A stretch of 64,000 nucleotides of DNA from Roseovarius faecimaris (GCF_009762325.1 NZ_CP034348.1:2114501-2178500); one strand, 5' to 3'; counted from the stretch's first letter, positions 30,642-39,715 are shown. Numbers and translations are program-made. The notes: a model not told the origin generated them from the sequence alone.

Positions 30642-30676
30642 AAGCGGCTCCCAACCGGGGGCCGTTTTTCTTTTTT
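30642..30676 (+). terminator. rho-independent terminator after acnA
   Basis: CGGCTCCC pairs with GGGGGCCG around a short AACC loop (one G-T pair) and is followed by TTTTTCTTTTTT. It lies 22 bases after the acnA stop. Confidence 0.8.
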
Positions 30677-30777
30677 GAAGAGGGCGAGAGATCATTGTGA
30701 AGGTCGGCTTTGAGCCCTTTGAGGACAAGTGATGTGTGGGCCTTACGCGGAATCAAGGGCGAAGCCCGCCGCGCATC

Positions 30778-30898
30778 GCCGACGCGCCCCCACGCGGCGG
30801 CGATTGGGTTCAGCTTGGCGCACCACTCGGAAAGCGTTCGGATGTGTCAGGGATAAAGCGCCCTGAATATCGGTTGGATCGCCCCCGCGCGCGTCGGC
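30778..30898. repeat. 121-base element with 10-base terminal inverted repeats
   Basis: GCCGACGCGC at 30778-30787 is the exact reverse complement of GCGCGTCGGC at 30889-30898. Inside, GGCGATTGGGTT and its near reverse complement GGTTGGATCGCC extend the symmetry. The element sits in a 400-base gene-free stretch (30677-31077) after acnA. The few open frames across it show no recognisable protein and no ribosome sites. It looks like a short non-coding repeat or MITE-like unit. I see nothing else in this stretch before 31050. Confidence 0.5.
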
Positions 30899-31077
30899 AA
30901 TACGCGGCTCGGTGCCCGGAAAACCAAATGGCAGCGACGTCCCGCAGAGCCGGCACCCCAAGAGGAGCCGTTTTCCGCCCATCACGGCACCGTGACGCGT
31001 TTCCGCAAAGTCTCCCCTTCAATTCAAACCAGAGATGACCATGTTGCGGGAAGAGCAAAACAAAAAGGCAGTAAACC

Positions 31078-31212
31078 ATGCGCACGGTACTCATCACCCT
31101 TCAGGCAGCCCTCATCGCAACTCTTGCCGTGTTTGGCGCGCAGTCCGGGGCGGATGTGGACCAGCATTGCCCCCTGCCCTTGCCTCAGGCCGATCAATCT
31201 TGCGATCTCTAG
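31078..31212 (+). CDS. small exported protein, 44 residues, unknown
   Basis: MRTVLITLQAALIATLAVFG is a convincing signal peptide (basic start, hydrophobic core, AQSGA cleavage region). It is followed by a mature part of about 20 residues, DVDQHCPLPLPQADQSCDL, with two cysteines that could form a disulfide. AAAAAGGCAG lies 6 bases ahead of the ATG. It is followed at once by the TTTTGTACAAAA repeat cluster and faces the ccmG gene. I do not recognise it. Chance is possible at this length, but signal peptide plus ribosome site argue for a gene. Confidence 0.5.
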   Translation: MRTVLITLQAALIATLAVFGAQSGADVDQHCPLPLPQADQSCDL

Positions 31213-31222
31213 GGGTCTGGCG

Positions 31223-31271
31223 GAATTTTGTACAAAACAGGGGTGGATTTTGTACAAAACGTACAAAATTC
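31223..31271 (-). repeat. TTTTGTACAAAA palindrome cluster, copy A
   Basis: On the minus strand the order is TTTTGTAC, GTTTTGTACAAAAT, an 8-base C-rich spacer, then GTTTTGTACAAAATTC. The outer arms GAATTTTGTAC and GTACAAAATTC are perfect 11-base inverted repeats. The element begins inside the ccmG stop codon region and ends 10 bases from the small exported gene. The same arrangement, in the opposite direction, lies at 38150-38195, at the other end of the operon. It could be an operator array, a protein-binding repeat or a recombination target. Confidence 0.65.
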
Positions 31272-31809
31272 AGTTCGCCTGAGCCTCGGCAATCGCGGGA
31301 CGGATCGTGCTTTCCAGGATACTTGGGGTGATCGGCCCGGCAAAGCGCAGCACGATCTGCCCGTTGCCGTCGATCACATAGGTTTCCGGCACGCCGTAAA
31401 GGCCCCAATTGAGCGCCATGCGCCCGCTCGCGTCGGCCCCAAGTGCGGCATAGGGATCGCCCAATTCTCTGAGGAATCTCTGTGCCTTGGCGGGATCATC
31501 CTTGTAATTGACCCCGTAGATCGTGATGCCTTCCTTCGCCATCAGCTCCAGGTTGGGGTGCTCCACCCGGCAGGGCGCGCACCAGCTGGCCCAGAAATTC
31601 ACCAGCTTCACACCCTCACCGCGCAGCATCGCATCCTCGAAAACCGGCGCATCTCCCAGCGCCGTCACCTCCACCGCAGGCGCCGGTTTCCCTTCCAGCG
31701 CCGACGGCAGCTCATCGGGGTTTTCGCGCTGCATGCCGACGAAGAACAGCATCGCCAGAGCGAAGAAGACAAGCGGCGGCGCCAGCATGAGAGGAGAAGG
31801 TTTAGCCAT
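31270..31809 (-). CDS. ccmG: thiol:disulfide interchange protein CcmG/DsbE
   Basis: A 179-residue membrane-anchored periplasmic thioredoxin: one N-terminal helix (residues 7-24), then VNFWASWCAPCRVEHPNLEL with the WCxxC redox site, and GVPETYVIDGNGQIVLRFAG containing the cis-proline region typical of CcmG/ResA. It reduces apocytochrome c or CcmH before haem ligation. Its start overlaps the ccmD stop by 8 bases. It is the last gene of the operon, and its stop abuts palindrome cluster A. Confidence 0.94.
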   Translation of the reverse strand: MAKPSPLMLAPPLVFFALAMLFFVGMQRENPDELPSALEGKPAPAVEVTALGDAPVFEDAMLRGEGVKLVNFWASWCAPCRVEHPNLELMAKEGITIYGVNYKDDPAKAQRFLRELGDPYAALGADASGRMALNWGLYGVPETYVIDGNGQIVLRFAGPITPSILESTIRPAIAEAQAN

Positions 31810-31960
31810 TGGATTTCACCTTGTTTTCAACGGCCTCCAGCTGCTTCTTCACCTTGCCTGCGCGCCAGATACTGGCCAGAACCAGCGCGATGATCAGCAC
31901 GATGGAGACCGCGTAGGACGACAGCACAGCGTCGGCATATTTTCCAAGATCCGGCATCAT
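31802..31960 (-). CDS. ccmD: haem exporter accessory protein CcmD
   Basis: A 52-residue protein, MMPDLGKYADAVLSSYAVSI onward, with one membrane helix (about residues 15-33) and a basic cytoplasmic tail (WRAGKVKKQLEAVE). The size, the G-K-YA-V-SSY opening and the position between ccmC and ccmG identify CcmD, which helps release holo-CcmE from the CcmABC complex. The ATG at 31960 overlaps the ccmC stop (ATGA). An ATG one codon later is also possible. Confidence 0.9.
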   Translation of the reverse strand: MMPDLGKYADAVLSSYAVSIVLIIALVLASIWRAGKVKKQLEAVENKVKSNG

Positions 31961-32688
31961 GACATCCTCTCCCGCACCATCAGCGCCCGTGTCCGACGCG
32001 CCCGGATCTCGGTCTGCGTCCGCAGGAACACCAGCGCGACAAACAGCAGCACAAAGCCCGCGATGCACACCAGCAGCGGGAAATAGAACACATCCGAAAT
32101 ATTCTCTTCCTTATCCAGGCTCAGCGTCGCGCCCTGATGCAGACCCTGGTTCCAGAAGTTCACCGCATAGCGGCTCAGCAGCGCAAAAACCGAACCCACA
32201 AGGCACAGAATCGAGGTCAGATCGGCCGCCGTGTCATCGTTTTCAATCGCCGACCAAAGCGCGATGTAGCCCAGGTAAAACAGCGTCAGGATCAGGAAGG
32301 AAGTCAGCCGCGGATCCCAGGCCCACCAGGTGCCCCACATGGGCTGGCCCCAGATCGCCCCGGTCGCCAGCGCGATCAGCGTCATCACCAGCCCCACAGG
32401 CGCCGCGGCCCGGGCCGCAAGGGCGCTGACGTGGTGCCGTCGCACGATCCAGATGAGCGAGGCCACCAGCATCATCAGCCAGGCATTGATCGCCATCAAG
32501 GCACTGGGAACGTGGAGATAAATGATCTTCACGGTGGAGCCCTGCCGGAAGTCATCCGGCGTGAAGAAAAAACCCCAGATCAGCCCCACAACCAATGACA
32601 CAAGCGCAAGCACCGATATCCACGGCAGCAAACGGTCAGTGGTCTCAATGAACTTCTTGGGGTTGGCATATGTCCAGATCGAGCTCAC
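31957..32688 (-). CDS. ccmC: haem exporter protein CcmC
   Basis: A 243-residue polytopic membrane protein carrying the tryptophan-rich haem-handling motif WGTWWAWDPRLTS at about residues 115-127, with conserved flanking histidines (YLHVPSALMAIN, and later GLHQGATLS). CcmC loads haem onto CcmE in system I cytochrome c maturation. It lies 25 bases after ccmB and overlaps ccmD by 4 bases. Confidence 0.95.
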   Translation of the reverse strand: MSSIWTYANPKKFIETTDRLLPWISVLALVSLVVGLIWGFFFTPDDFRQGSTVKIIYLHVPSALMAINAWLMMLVASLIWIVRRHHVSALAARAAAPVGLVMTLIALATGAIWGQPMWGTWWAWDPRLTSFLILTLFYLGYIALWSAIENDDTAADLTSILCLVGSVFALLSRYAVNFWNQGLHQGATLSLDKEENISDVFYFPLLVCIAGFVLLFVALVFLRTQTEIRARRTRALMVRERMS

Positions 32689-32713
32689 GCGTGGTGGTCC
32701 TTTTCCGTGTCCT

Positions 32714-33370
32714 TCATCGCAGGTTCACCTTCAATACCGCAGCCGAGGCAAAAGGCAAAAGCGCTATCGTGCCGCAGGTGATCCCCGCCAGCATCAGAAG
32801 CGGCGTCGAGAAATCCAGCCCCTGCGCCCCGCGCCGCGCCACCTCGGCTCCGAAGATCAAACTAGGCACATAAAGAGGCAAAACAAGGAGGCTCAGAAGC
32901 AATCCGCCACGTTTTATCCCCACCGTCAGCGCGGCCCCGAAAGTACCGATCACGCTCAAAGCAGGCGTGCCAAGCATCAGCGAGATCAGCAGCGGTTTGA
33001 ACCCCTCCACCGGCAGGTTCAGAAGCACCCCCAGCACCGGCGCGGCCAGCACCAGCGGCAGCCCCGTGGTGATCCAGTGCGCCAACGCCTTGACACTGAC
33101 TGCGGCCTCCATCGGCAAGGGGGCGACGGCCAGCAAATCAAGGCTGCCATCCTCCCAGTCCAGCGCGAAAATCCGGTCGAGACTCAACAGACAGGCCAGC
33201 AGCGCCCCCAGCCACAGCACCCCGGGCGCAATGGTCGACAAAAGCTGTGTGTTCGGCCCCACGCCAAACGGCACCAGCACCACGACGATCAGGAAAAACG
33301 CTAGGCCAAGGCCAAAACCGCCCCCGGCGCGCACCGCAAGGCGCAGGTCCCGGATCAACAGCGCAATCAC
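32714..33370 (-). CDS. ccmB: haem exporter protein CcmB
   Basis: A 218-residue integral membrane protein with about six helices. Its opening [29 protein letters not shown], key part LLIRDLRLA, and ILPGV-like [30 protein letters not shown] (key motif DWEDGSLD) are typical of CcmB, the permease of the CcmAB ABC module. The start is GTG at 33370, overlapping the ccmA stop (GTGA). Confidence 0.94.
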   Translation of the reverse strand: MIALLIRDLRLAVRAGGGFGLGLAFFLIVVVLVPFGVGPNTQLLSTIAPGVLWLGALLACLLSLDRIFALDWEDGSLDLLAVAPLPMEAAVSVKALAHWITTGLPLVLAAPVLGVLLNLPVEGFKPLLISLMLGTPALSVIGTFGAALTVGIKRGGLLLSLLVLPLYVPSLIFGAEVARRGAQGLDFSTPLLMLAGITCGTIALLPFASAAVLKVNLR

Positions 33371-33984
33371 AGGAAATCCTCGTCGAAAGCGTCACTGACA
33401 GGGGTTTTGGCCCGCATCGGGCCGAGGTCCAGCACCTCTGCCTCGTCAAGGCCAAGGTCGATATGCGTGGCCATCAGCGCGGCCCCTCCTCCTGCCAGAT
33501 GGCTTCGGATCGCCGCGGCAAACATGGCCACGGCTGTCGCATCGAGAGAAACGGTCGGCTCGTCCAGAAGCCACAGTTTGCGGCCCGTCACCAAAAGCCG
33601 CGCCAGCCCCAGCCGCCGCTTCTGACCAGCCGATAAGAGCCCGGCCGGGCGATCGGCCAGAGGCTCCAGCTCAAAAGCGGTCAATGCAAGCGAAATATCC
33701 GACTTTCCAAAGACCTGCGCCCAGAAGTTCAGGTTCTCTGTCACGCTCAATGTAGACTTGATTCCATCCGAATGGCCGACATAGGCAAGCGCATCCGGCG
33801 CGGCCTCGATCCGACCGTCCAAAGCGGGCTGAAGCCCCGCAACGGTGCGCAAAAGCGTCGTCTTGCCGATCCCGTTGGGCCCGCGCAACACCAGCGCCTG
33901 CCCGGCGGCAATTGAAAAACTCACCCCTTCCAGCACCCGCACACCGCCCCGGGCAATGGACAGATCTTGCACCGTCAGGATCAT
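33367..33984 (-). CDS. ccmA: haem exporter ATP-binding protein CcmA
   Basis: A 205-residue ABC ATPase with Walker [14 protein letters not shown] (about residue 35), signature [14 protein letters not shown] and Walker [13 protein letters not shown]. The short length, [12 protein letters not shown] form and context make it CcmA rather than a generic transporter ATPase. It powers release of holo-CcmE. It starts 2 bases after the Mth938-like gene and overlaps ccmB. Confidence 0.95.
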   Translation of the reverse strand: MILTVQDLSIARGGVRVLEGVSFSIAAGQALVLRGPNGIGKTTLLRTVAGLQPALDGRIEAAPDALAYVGHSDGIKSTLSVTENLNFWAQVFGKSDISLALTAFELEPLADRPAGLLSAGQKRRLGLARLLVTGRKLWLLDEPTVSLDATAVAMFAAAIRSHLAGGGAALMATHIDLGLDEAEVLDLGPMRAKTPVSDAFDEDFL

Positions 33985-33986
33985 GC

Positions 33987-34340
33987 CTACACCGGCATCA
34001 GGGCCACGGCCACGCGACGCCCCTCGGAGAGAAGTACGTTATAGGTCCGGCAAGCGGCGGGCGAGTTCATCGCCTCCACGCCCAGCCCGGCCTCTTCAAG
34101 CAGAACGCGCAGCGCGGCAGGCACATGCGCCGTCTCTGCCCCGGTCCCGATAAAGATCACATCCACCTGCCCCAGCAGCGCTTCGAGCGTGGCGCTGTCG
34201 CCATAGCCGCCCCAGCCCTGTGCGCCTTTCTCGGTCACCACGATCGGCCCCTCGATCACCTGACCGGCAATCCGGAAAAAGCCCGGTCCGTAGCCATCAA
34301 TCGGGGTCGCCCCGGAAAACTGGATTTCATTCAACTGCAT
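33987..34340 (-). CDS. Mth938-like domain-containing protein
   Basis: A 117-residue cytoplasmic protein. The opening [24 protein letters not shown], cited by key motif [11 protein letters not shown], and IFIGTGAET are typical of the DUF498/Mth938 family, whose mitochondrial relative NDUFAF3 is a complex I assembly factor. In alphaproteobacteria such genes often follow secDF. The ATG at 34340 starts 7 bases after the TauE-like gene. Molecular role unknown. Confidence 0.85.
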   Translation of the reverse strand: MQLNEIQFSGATPIDGYGPGFFRIAGQVIEGPIVVTEKGAQGWGGYGDSATLEALLGQVDVIFIGTGAETAHVPAALRVLLEEAGLGVEAMNSPAACRTYNVLLSEGRRVAVALMPV

Positions 34341-34347
34341 AGCGCCC

Positions 34348-35100
34348 TCAATTCCAGATCGGCAGCCCGCTGACAAGGGCCAAGGCGATCACACCATACG
34401 CCGCCACACGATACGCCCGTTCATGGGAAGGATCAAACAGCGCCTGCCCGATCAGTGAGGTGATGAAATAGGGCACCGACAGGACCGCAGCCAACAGCGC
34501 CACCTCCCAGCCCAGCGTGTCGCCGAAGGCCAGGTTGATCACGATCACCACATCGAGACTGGCCAGAAACAGGATGGTGTTGGCCCGCACCGATTGCGCG
34601 GTGGATTGGCTGGCCAGGTAGAACATGATGACCACCGGACCGGTCAGCCCGGTCAGCCCCCCGATCAGCCCCGACAGCGCCCCGATGCCCAAAAGTCCCG
34701 GCAGCGCCAGACGCCCGGTATAGCGCCAGCCCGCGATCACCACGACCAGCGTCACAGCCGCGACGAATGATACAATCCAGCGGATCACCTCTCGGTCCAC
34801 CACGCTGATCAGCCATAGGCCCAGCGGCACCGTCACCACCGCCGCCAGTGCAAGGGTTCCCACCTCGCGCCGATCCGCCTTGCCCCAGGCACGCGGCAAC
34901 AGGGCGGCGTTGCTGGCCACGCCGGTCAGCGTCATGATGGCGATCACCATGGTCGGCGGCAGGAAAATACCCGCCACCGGCACAAAGATCAGCGCCGTGC
35001 CGAAGCCGGTAAAGCCACGCACCACCCCCGCGACAGAGATGGTCAGGATCAGCCAGATCAGCCCCGGCGTGGCCAGGACTTCGCGCAGCAGATCAGGCAT
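34348..35100 (-). CDS. sulfite exporter TauE/SafE family membrane protein
   Basis: A 250-residue protein with about eight hydrophobic segments and the duplicated TauE layout: an N-terminal half opening VAGVVRGFTGFGTALIFVPV and a C-terminal half with GLIGGLTGLTGPVVIMFYLA (key motif G-TG--GP). Members export sulfite, sulfoacetate or other organic anions; the substrate here is unknown. The start overlaps the secDF stop by 8 bases, so it belongs to the yajC-secDF-ccm operon. Confidence 0.88.
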   Translation of the reverse strand: MPDLLREVLATPGLIWLILTISVAGVVRGFTGFGTALIFVPVAGIFLPPTMVIAIMTLTGVASNAALLPRAWGKADRREVGTLALAAVVTVPLGLWLISVVDREVIRWIVSFVAAVTLVVVIAGWRYTGRLALPGLLGIGALSGLIGGLTGLTGPVVIMFYLASQSTAQSVRANTILFLASLDVVIVINLAFGDTLGWEVALLAAVLSVPYFITSLIGQALFDPSHERAYRVAAYGVIALALVSGLPIWN

Positions 35101-37735
35101 CTACGTTGGCAAACTGGGTGCCCGCGGGCCCACCTGAATTGTCGGTCTTGGACCAGTCACGCTTGACCCCAAGCCAGAGCAGAACCGTAGACGCCACGAA
35201 GATGGACGAATACGTGCCCACGATCACGCCCCAGATCATCGCAAAGACGAAACCACGGATCACATCGCCACCCAGCGCGAATAGTGCCAGAAGCGCCAGA
35301 AGCGTGGTGGCTGAGGTCATGAACGTCCGGCTCAGCGTCTCGTTGATCGAGATGTTGAGCACTTCGGCCAGAGGTTTCTTCTTGTATTTCCGCAGGTTCT
35401 CGCGCACCCGGTCAAAGACGACCACCGTGTCGTTGAGCGAATAGCCGACAATGGTCAGCAGCGCCGCGATAATGGCAAGATCAAACTGGATCTGAAGCTC
35501 CGAGAACACCCCGATGGTCAGCACCACGTCATGTACCAGCGCCACGACGGCCCCGACGGCAAACTGCCATTCGAACCTGAGCCAGATATAGATCAGCACC
35601 GCCGTAATGGCGAGCACCACCGCGATAGCCGCCGTCTGAATCAACTCGCCCGACACCTTTGGCCCGACACTCTCGACCGAGGTAAACTCGATATCCGGCA
35701 CCGCCTCCAGCAATGCCTGTTCGACCTGCTGGATGACCTCGACGGTGACCGCCTCCTCGCCTTCCTGCGCCTGAATGCGGATCATGGCGACGTTCTGATC
35801 GGGGCCGAAGGTCGGGTCGAACACTTCGGTGATGCTGATATCGCCCAGCTCCAGCGGGGCAATCGCGTCGCGGTATTTTCCGATGTCGATTGGCTCGGCG
35901 CTCTGGGTGCGGATCGTGGTCCCGCCTTTGAAATCAATACCATAGTTCAGCCCCTGAATGGCGAAAGAGCCAAAGGCGACAACGATCAGCACCATGGACA
36001 TACCCAGCCAGAGCCGCCAACGGCTGAAGAAATCCCAGCTGGTTCCCTGCGGCACCAGACGCAGCGCGCGCCCGGTGAGCACGGTCTTGGGACGCTTGCG
36101 CTCAAACCAGATGATCACGATCAGGCGGGTCACGAAAATCGCCGTGAACACCGAGGTCAGAATGCCCAGGCCCAGCGTGATCGCAAATCCGCGCACGGGG
36201 CCAGAGCCCATGGCATAGAGGATCAAAGCGGTAATGAAGGTGGTGATATTGGCGTCGGTGATGGCACTCAGCGCCTTTTCATAGCCAAGCTCGATCGCGC
36301 GGGCGGGGCCGCGGGCGGATTTGATCTCTTCGCGGATGCGTTCAAACACGAGCACATTCGCGTCCACCGCCATCCCGATGGTCAGCACGATCCCGGCAAT
36401 ACCCGGCAGGGTCAGCGTGGCCCCGATCAGGCTTAAGAGGCCAAAGATCAGGCCGACGTTGATGATCAGCGCGATATTGGCGAAAATCCCGAAAATTCCA
36501 TAGCTTAGGAACATAAAGACCAGCACCAGCGCGAAGGCCACGATACAGGCGATCTTGCCCGCATCGATACTGTCCTGACCCAGTTCCGGGCCAACGGTGC
36601 GTTCTTCGAGAAACTCCAGCCCCGCAGGCAGCGCCCCGGCCCTGAGCAGCACGGCCAGGTTGGTGCTTTCCTCGACGGTAAAATTGCCGGTGATGATGCC
36701 CGATCCGCCGGGGATATGGCTCTGGATCACGGGGGCCGAGATAACCTCGCCATCGAGCACAATGGCGAAAGGATTCCCAACGTTTTCAGCAGTATAGTCG
36801 CCAAACTTGCGGGCGCCGGTGGGGTTGAACCGGAACGAAACGGCAGGCCGCCCATTCTGATCGAAATCGGGCTGCGCATCGACCAGTTCTTCGCCGGTGA
36901 CCACAGGCGCTTTTTCCAGAATGTAATACTGTCCGGGCTCATCAATCGACGGCAAAACCTCGTTGCCCGCCCCGGCCCGCTCGTCCTTGTTGGTGGTGCG
37001 GCTCACCACTGGCTGAAAGGTGAGTTGCGCGGTTGTGCCAATGATTTCCTTGAGTTCCGCGGCACTGCCCACGCCCGGCACCTGGATTAGGATGCGGTCG
37101 GTGCCCTGACGCTGGATCGTCGGCTCGCGGGTGCCCACCTCGTCGATCCGGCGGCGGATGATCTCCAGCGATTGCCGTACTGTGCGCTCGTCCGTGGCCA
37201 GCATTTCGGCCTCCGAGAGGGTGACGACAATCTCATCCCCCTCCACATTCACCACGATATCAGACGCCCCGGCGCCGGTCAGGCTGACTACGGGGCGTGC
37301 GATGCCACGCACCAAACCTGCTGCATATTCAACGGCTTCCGGCTTTTCTACCAGCCGCACGCGCAGCTCTGCCGCGCTGGAGGGCTGCAGGCGGATGGGG
37401 CCGACCTCATCACGCTCCTCGCGCAGAAGATCCCGCACCTCGGGCCACATGCCTTCGACCCGGGCCTGATAGACATCCGCCACCTGCACCTCGGCCAGAA
37501 GATGCGCCCCACCGCGCAGATCAAGCCCCAGATTGACCAGCCCCGAGGGCATCCAGCTGGGCCAGAGCGCATAATCCTCCAACAGGCGCGGATCCTCCGA
37601 GCCGCCTTCGATCAGCGCCGCCGCATCATTATGCTTCTCGACATTGCCGTAGAACCCATTGGGCAGAGCCAGCAAAAGGCCAAGGGCCACCACGCCCCAG
37701 ATGACGATGCGCTTCCACAGATCAATCTGAAGCAT
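35093..37735 (-). CDS. secDF: protein translocase subunit SecDF, single-chain
   Basis: An 880-residue fusion of SecD and SecF. The SecD half has an N-terminal helix, the GLDLRGGAHLLAEV motif, the large periplasmic region and five helices with GIAGIVLTIGMAVDANVLVFERIREE, key motif GMAVDANVLVFERIREE. The SecF half begins near residue 575 with GLNYGIDFKGGT and ends with VGYSLNDTVVVFDRVREN (key motif NDTVVVFDRVREN). It uses the proton gradient to help pull proteins out of SecYEG. AAAGGC precedes the ATG. It follows yajC directly. Confidence 0.96.
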   Translation of the reverse strand: MLQIDLWKRIVIWGVVALGLLLALPNGFYGNVEKHNDAAALIEGGSEDPRLLEDYALWPSWMPSGLVNLGLDLRGGAHLLAEVQVADVYQARVEGMWPEVRDLLREERDEVGPIRLQPSSAAELRVRLVEKPEAVEYAAGLVRGIARPVVSLTGAGASDIVVNVEGDEIVVTLSEAEMLATDERTVRQSLEIIRRRIDEVGTREPTIQRQGTDRILIQVPGVGSAAELKEIIGTTAQLTFQPVVSRTTNKDERAGAGNEVLPSIDEPGQYYILEKAPVVTGEELVDAQPDFDQNGRPAVSFRFNPTGARKFGDYTAENVGNPFAIVLDGEVISAPVIQSHIPGGSGIITGNFTVEESTNLAVLLRAGALPAGLEFLEERTVGPELGQDSIDAGKIACIVAFALVLVFMFLSYGIFGIFANIALIINVGLIFGLLSLIGATLTLPGIAGIVLTIGMAVDANVLVFERIREEIKSARGPARAIELGYEKALSAITDANITTFITALILYAMGSGPVRGFAITLGLGILTSVFTAIFVTRLIVIIWFERKRPKTVLTGRALRLVPQGTSWDFFSRWRLWLGMSMVLIVVAFGSFAIQGLNYGIDFKGGTTIRTQSAEPIDIGKYRDAIAPLELGDISITEVFDPTFGPDQNVAMIRIQAQEGEEAVTVEVIQQVEQALLEAVPDIEFTSVESVGPKVSGELIQTAAIAVVLAITAVLIYIWLRFEWQFAVGAVVALVHDVVLTIGVFSELQIQFDLAIIAALLTIVGYSLNDTVVVFDRVRENLRKYKKKPLAEVLNISINETLSRTFMTSATTLLALLALFALGGDVIRGFVFAMIWGVIVGTYSSIFVASTVLLWLGVKRDWSKTDNSGGPAGTQFANVDA

Positions 37736-37775
37736 TATGGTGCCTTTTCAAAAAGTTGGATGGTGCAATTAAAGC

Positions 37776-38057
37776 TCAGCTATCGGCCGGTTCGGTCTTG
37801 TTCAGCACCTGGGCGATGGTGTTGCGCACCACACGGACCTTGACGCCTTCGGCCAGTTCGATCTCGAGCTCGCTGTCATCCTTGACCTTGGCCACCTTAC
37901 CGATCAGACCGCCTTGGGTGATCACCTGATCGCCCCGGCGCAGGGCCGCGACCATGGCCTGATGTTCCTTCATTTTCTTCTGTTGCGGGCGGATCAGCAG
38001 GAACCACATGATCGCGAAAATGAGGATGAGGGGGATGAACTGTCCGAGGGCTTCCAT
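37776..38057 (-). CDS. yajC: preprotein translocase subunit YajC
   Basis: A 93-residue protein with one N-terminal helix (FIPLILIFAIMWFLLIRPQQKK) and the family hallmark IRPQQKKMKEHQAMV...RRGDQVITQGGLIGKV. It is part of the SecDF-YajC accessory complex. It is the first gene of the long minus-strand operon; AAGGACAT precedes the ATG and palindrome cluster B lies about 90 bases upstream. Confidence 0.96.
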   Translation of the reverse strand: MEALGQFIPLILIFAIMWFLLIRPQQKKMKEHQAMVAALRRGDQVITQGGLIGKVAKVKDDSELEIELAEGVKVRVVRNTIAQVLNKTEPADS

Positions 38058-38149
38058 GGGCGATGTCCTTCATGCGAGAAACGGGGACATGCCCCGGCGG
38101 ATTTTGCCGGAACCTAAGGTTCGCAGGCGGCATTTGCAAGGCGGGAAAG

Positions 38150-38195
38150 TTTTGTACGTTTTGTACAAAATGGGGGTGTGTTTTGTACAAAATTC
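38150..38195 (+). repeat. TTTTGTACAAAA palindrome cluster, copy B
   Basis: Reading the plus strand: TTTTGTAC, GTTTTGTACAAAAT, an 8-base G-rich spacer, GTTTTGTACAAAATTC. This is the same order as copy A on the opposite strand. It lies in the 320-base gap (38058-38377) between divergent yajC and serS, about 90 bases from yajC and 180 from serS. Apart from this cluster and a purine-rich ribosome site (AGAAGGATCACC) before serS, I see no other feature in the gap. Confidence 0.65.
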
Positions 38196-38377
38196 AGGGC
38201 CATGCCCCCGCATCCCGCGATTGACCCGGTTTTGGCGTCGAAATGGCCGGAAAAACCGAGCGAATCCCGCGCAGCGACAGAGATTGTGAACGCGGTGTAA
38301 GTATCGGGTGGTTCCTGTTTACCATTCCTTGTTAAAGAGCGTGTCAGACGACTCACCACTCCAGAAGGATCACCGCC

Positions 38378-39670
38378 ATGCATGATATCCGTGCCATCCG
38401 CGAGAACCCGGACGCCTTTGACGCCGCTTTGGCCAAGCGGGGGCTGTCGGGCGTGTCGGCGCAGGTTCTGGAGATCGATGAGGCGCGGCGCGCGCGCATC
38501 CATGCCGCCGAGACGGCGCAGGCGGAGCAGAACAAGGCGAGCAAAGAAGTGGGCGCCGCCAAGGCCAGTGGCGATGAGGCCGAGTTTGAGCGGCTGCGCG
38601 CGCTGGTGGGCGAGAAGAAGGCCGAGGTCGCGGCGATGCAGGCCGAGGCCAAGGAGCTGGACGCGAAGCTCAACGATCTCTTGATGGGCATCCCCAACCT
38701 GCCGCTCGACGATGTGCCGCTGGGCGATGACGAGGAGGACAATGTCGAGATCCGCCGCTGGGGCACGCCCAAAACCTTCGATTTCGCGCCCAAGGAGCAT
38801 TACGAGCTGGAGGGCGTGAAGCCCGGCATGGATTTCGAGACGGCCGCCAAGCTGAGCGGGAGCCGGTTTGTCGTGCTCTCGGGCGCCGTGGCGCGGGTAC
38901 ACCGGGCGCTGGCGCAGTTCATGATCGACACCCATGTGGATGAGAACGGCCTCAGTGAGACCTGGACGCCGGTGCTGGTGCGCGATGAGATGATGCAGGG
39001 CACCGGGCAATTGCCGAAATTCGGCGAAGACAGCTATCAGACCACCAATGGCTGGTGGCTGGTGCCCACGGCCGAAGTGACGCTGACCAATATCGTCAAT
39101 GGCGTGGTGGTCGAGGAAAGCTATCTGCCGCGGCGCTACGTGGCGCATACGCAATGCTTCCGCTCGGAGGCGGGCAGTGCCGGGCGCGACACGGCGGGGA
39201 TGCTGCGCCAGCACCAGTTCGAGAAGGTCGAGATGGTCAGCATCACCCATCCCGATGCCTCGCTCGAAGAGCTCGACCGCATGACCGCCTGCGCACAGGG
39301 CATTCTGGAGAAGCTGGGCCTGCCCTACCGCACCGTGGTGCTGTGCACCGGCGACATGGGCTTTGGCGCGCGCAAGACCCATGACATCGAGGTCTGGCTG
39401 CCCGGGCAGAACATGTATCGCGAGATCAGCTCTTGCTCGGTCTGCGGCGATTTCCAGGCGCGCCGGATGAACGCGCGGTTCAAGCCTGAGGGTGGCGGCA
39501 AGCCGCAGCATGTGCATACGCTGAACGGCTCGGGGCTGGCGGTGGGGCGTGCCCTGATCGCGGTGCTGGAGAACGGCCAGCAGGCGGATGGCTCTGTCGT
39601 GCTGCCCGAAGCGCTGCATGGCTATCTGGGCGGCAAGTCGGTGATCTCGGCTGAGGGCGTGCTGCGCTGA
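38378..39670 (+). CDS. serS: seryl-tRNA synthetase
   Basis: A 430-residue class II aminoacyl-tRNA synthetase. Residues 1-110 form the long helical hairpin that grips tRNA-Ser ([20 protein letters not shown]). The catalytic core has motif 2 [21 protein letters not shown] (key part FRSEAG) and motif 3 [30 protein letters not shown] precedes the ATG. The gene is monocistronic, convergent with the EF-hand gene. Confidence 0.97.
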   Translation: MHDIRAIRENPDAFDAALAKRGLSGVSAQVLEIDEARRARIHAAETAQAEQNKASKEVGAAKASGDEAEFERLRALVGEKKAEVAAMQAEAKELDAKLNDLLMGIPNLPLDDVPLGDDEEDNVEIRRWGTPKTFDFAPKEHYELEGVKPGMDFETAAKLSGSRFVVLSGAVARVHRALAQFMIDTHVDENGLSETWTPVLVRDEMMQGTGQLPKFGEDSYQTTNGWWLVPTAEVTLTNIVNGVVVEESYLPRRYVAHTQCFRSEAGSAGRDTAGMLRQHQFEKVEMVSITHPDASLEELDRMTACAQGILEKLGLPYRTVVLCTGDMGFGARKTHDIEVWLPGQNMYREISSCSVCGDFQARRMNARFKPEGGGKPQHVHTLNGSGLAVGRALIAVLENGQQADGSVVLPEALHGYLGGKSVISAEGVLR

Positions 39671-39715
39671 AACGAGACCGGCCGCAAGGCCGGGCGAGTG
39701 GCCCTTTCGCACAAT

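Noticed and set aside
30743..30985. Minus-strand 80-codon frame over the 121-base element
   Set aside because: No ribosome site and no recognisable motif; the symmetry of the DNA explains the open frame better than coding does.
31223..38195. TTTTGTACAAAA clusters as LexA, Fnr or CtrA sites
   Set aside because: They do not fit the alphaproteobacterial LexA (GTTC-N7-GTTC), Fnr (TTGAT-N4-ATCAA) or CtrA (TTAA-N7-TTAA) consensus.
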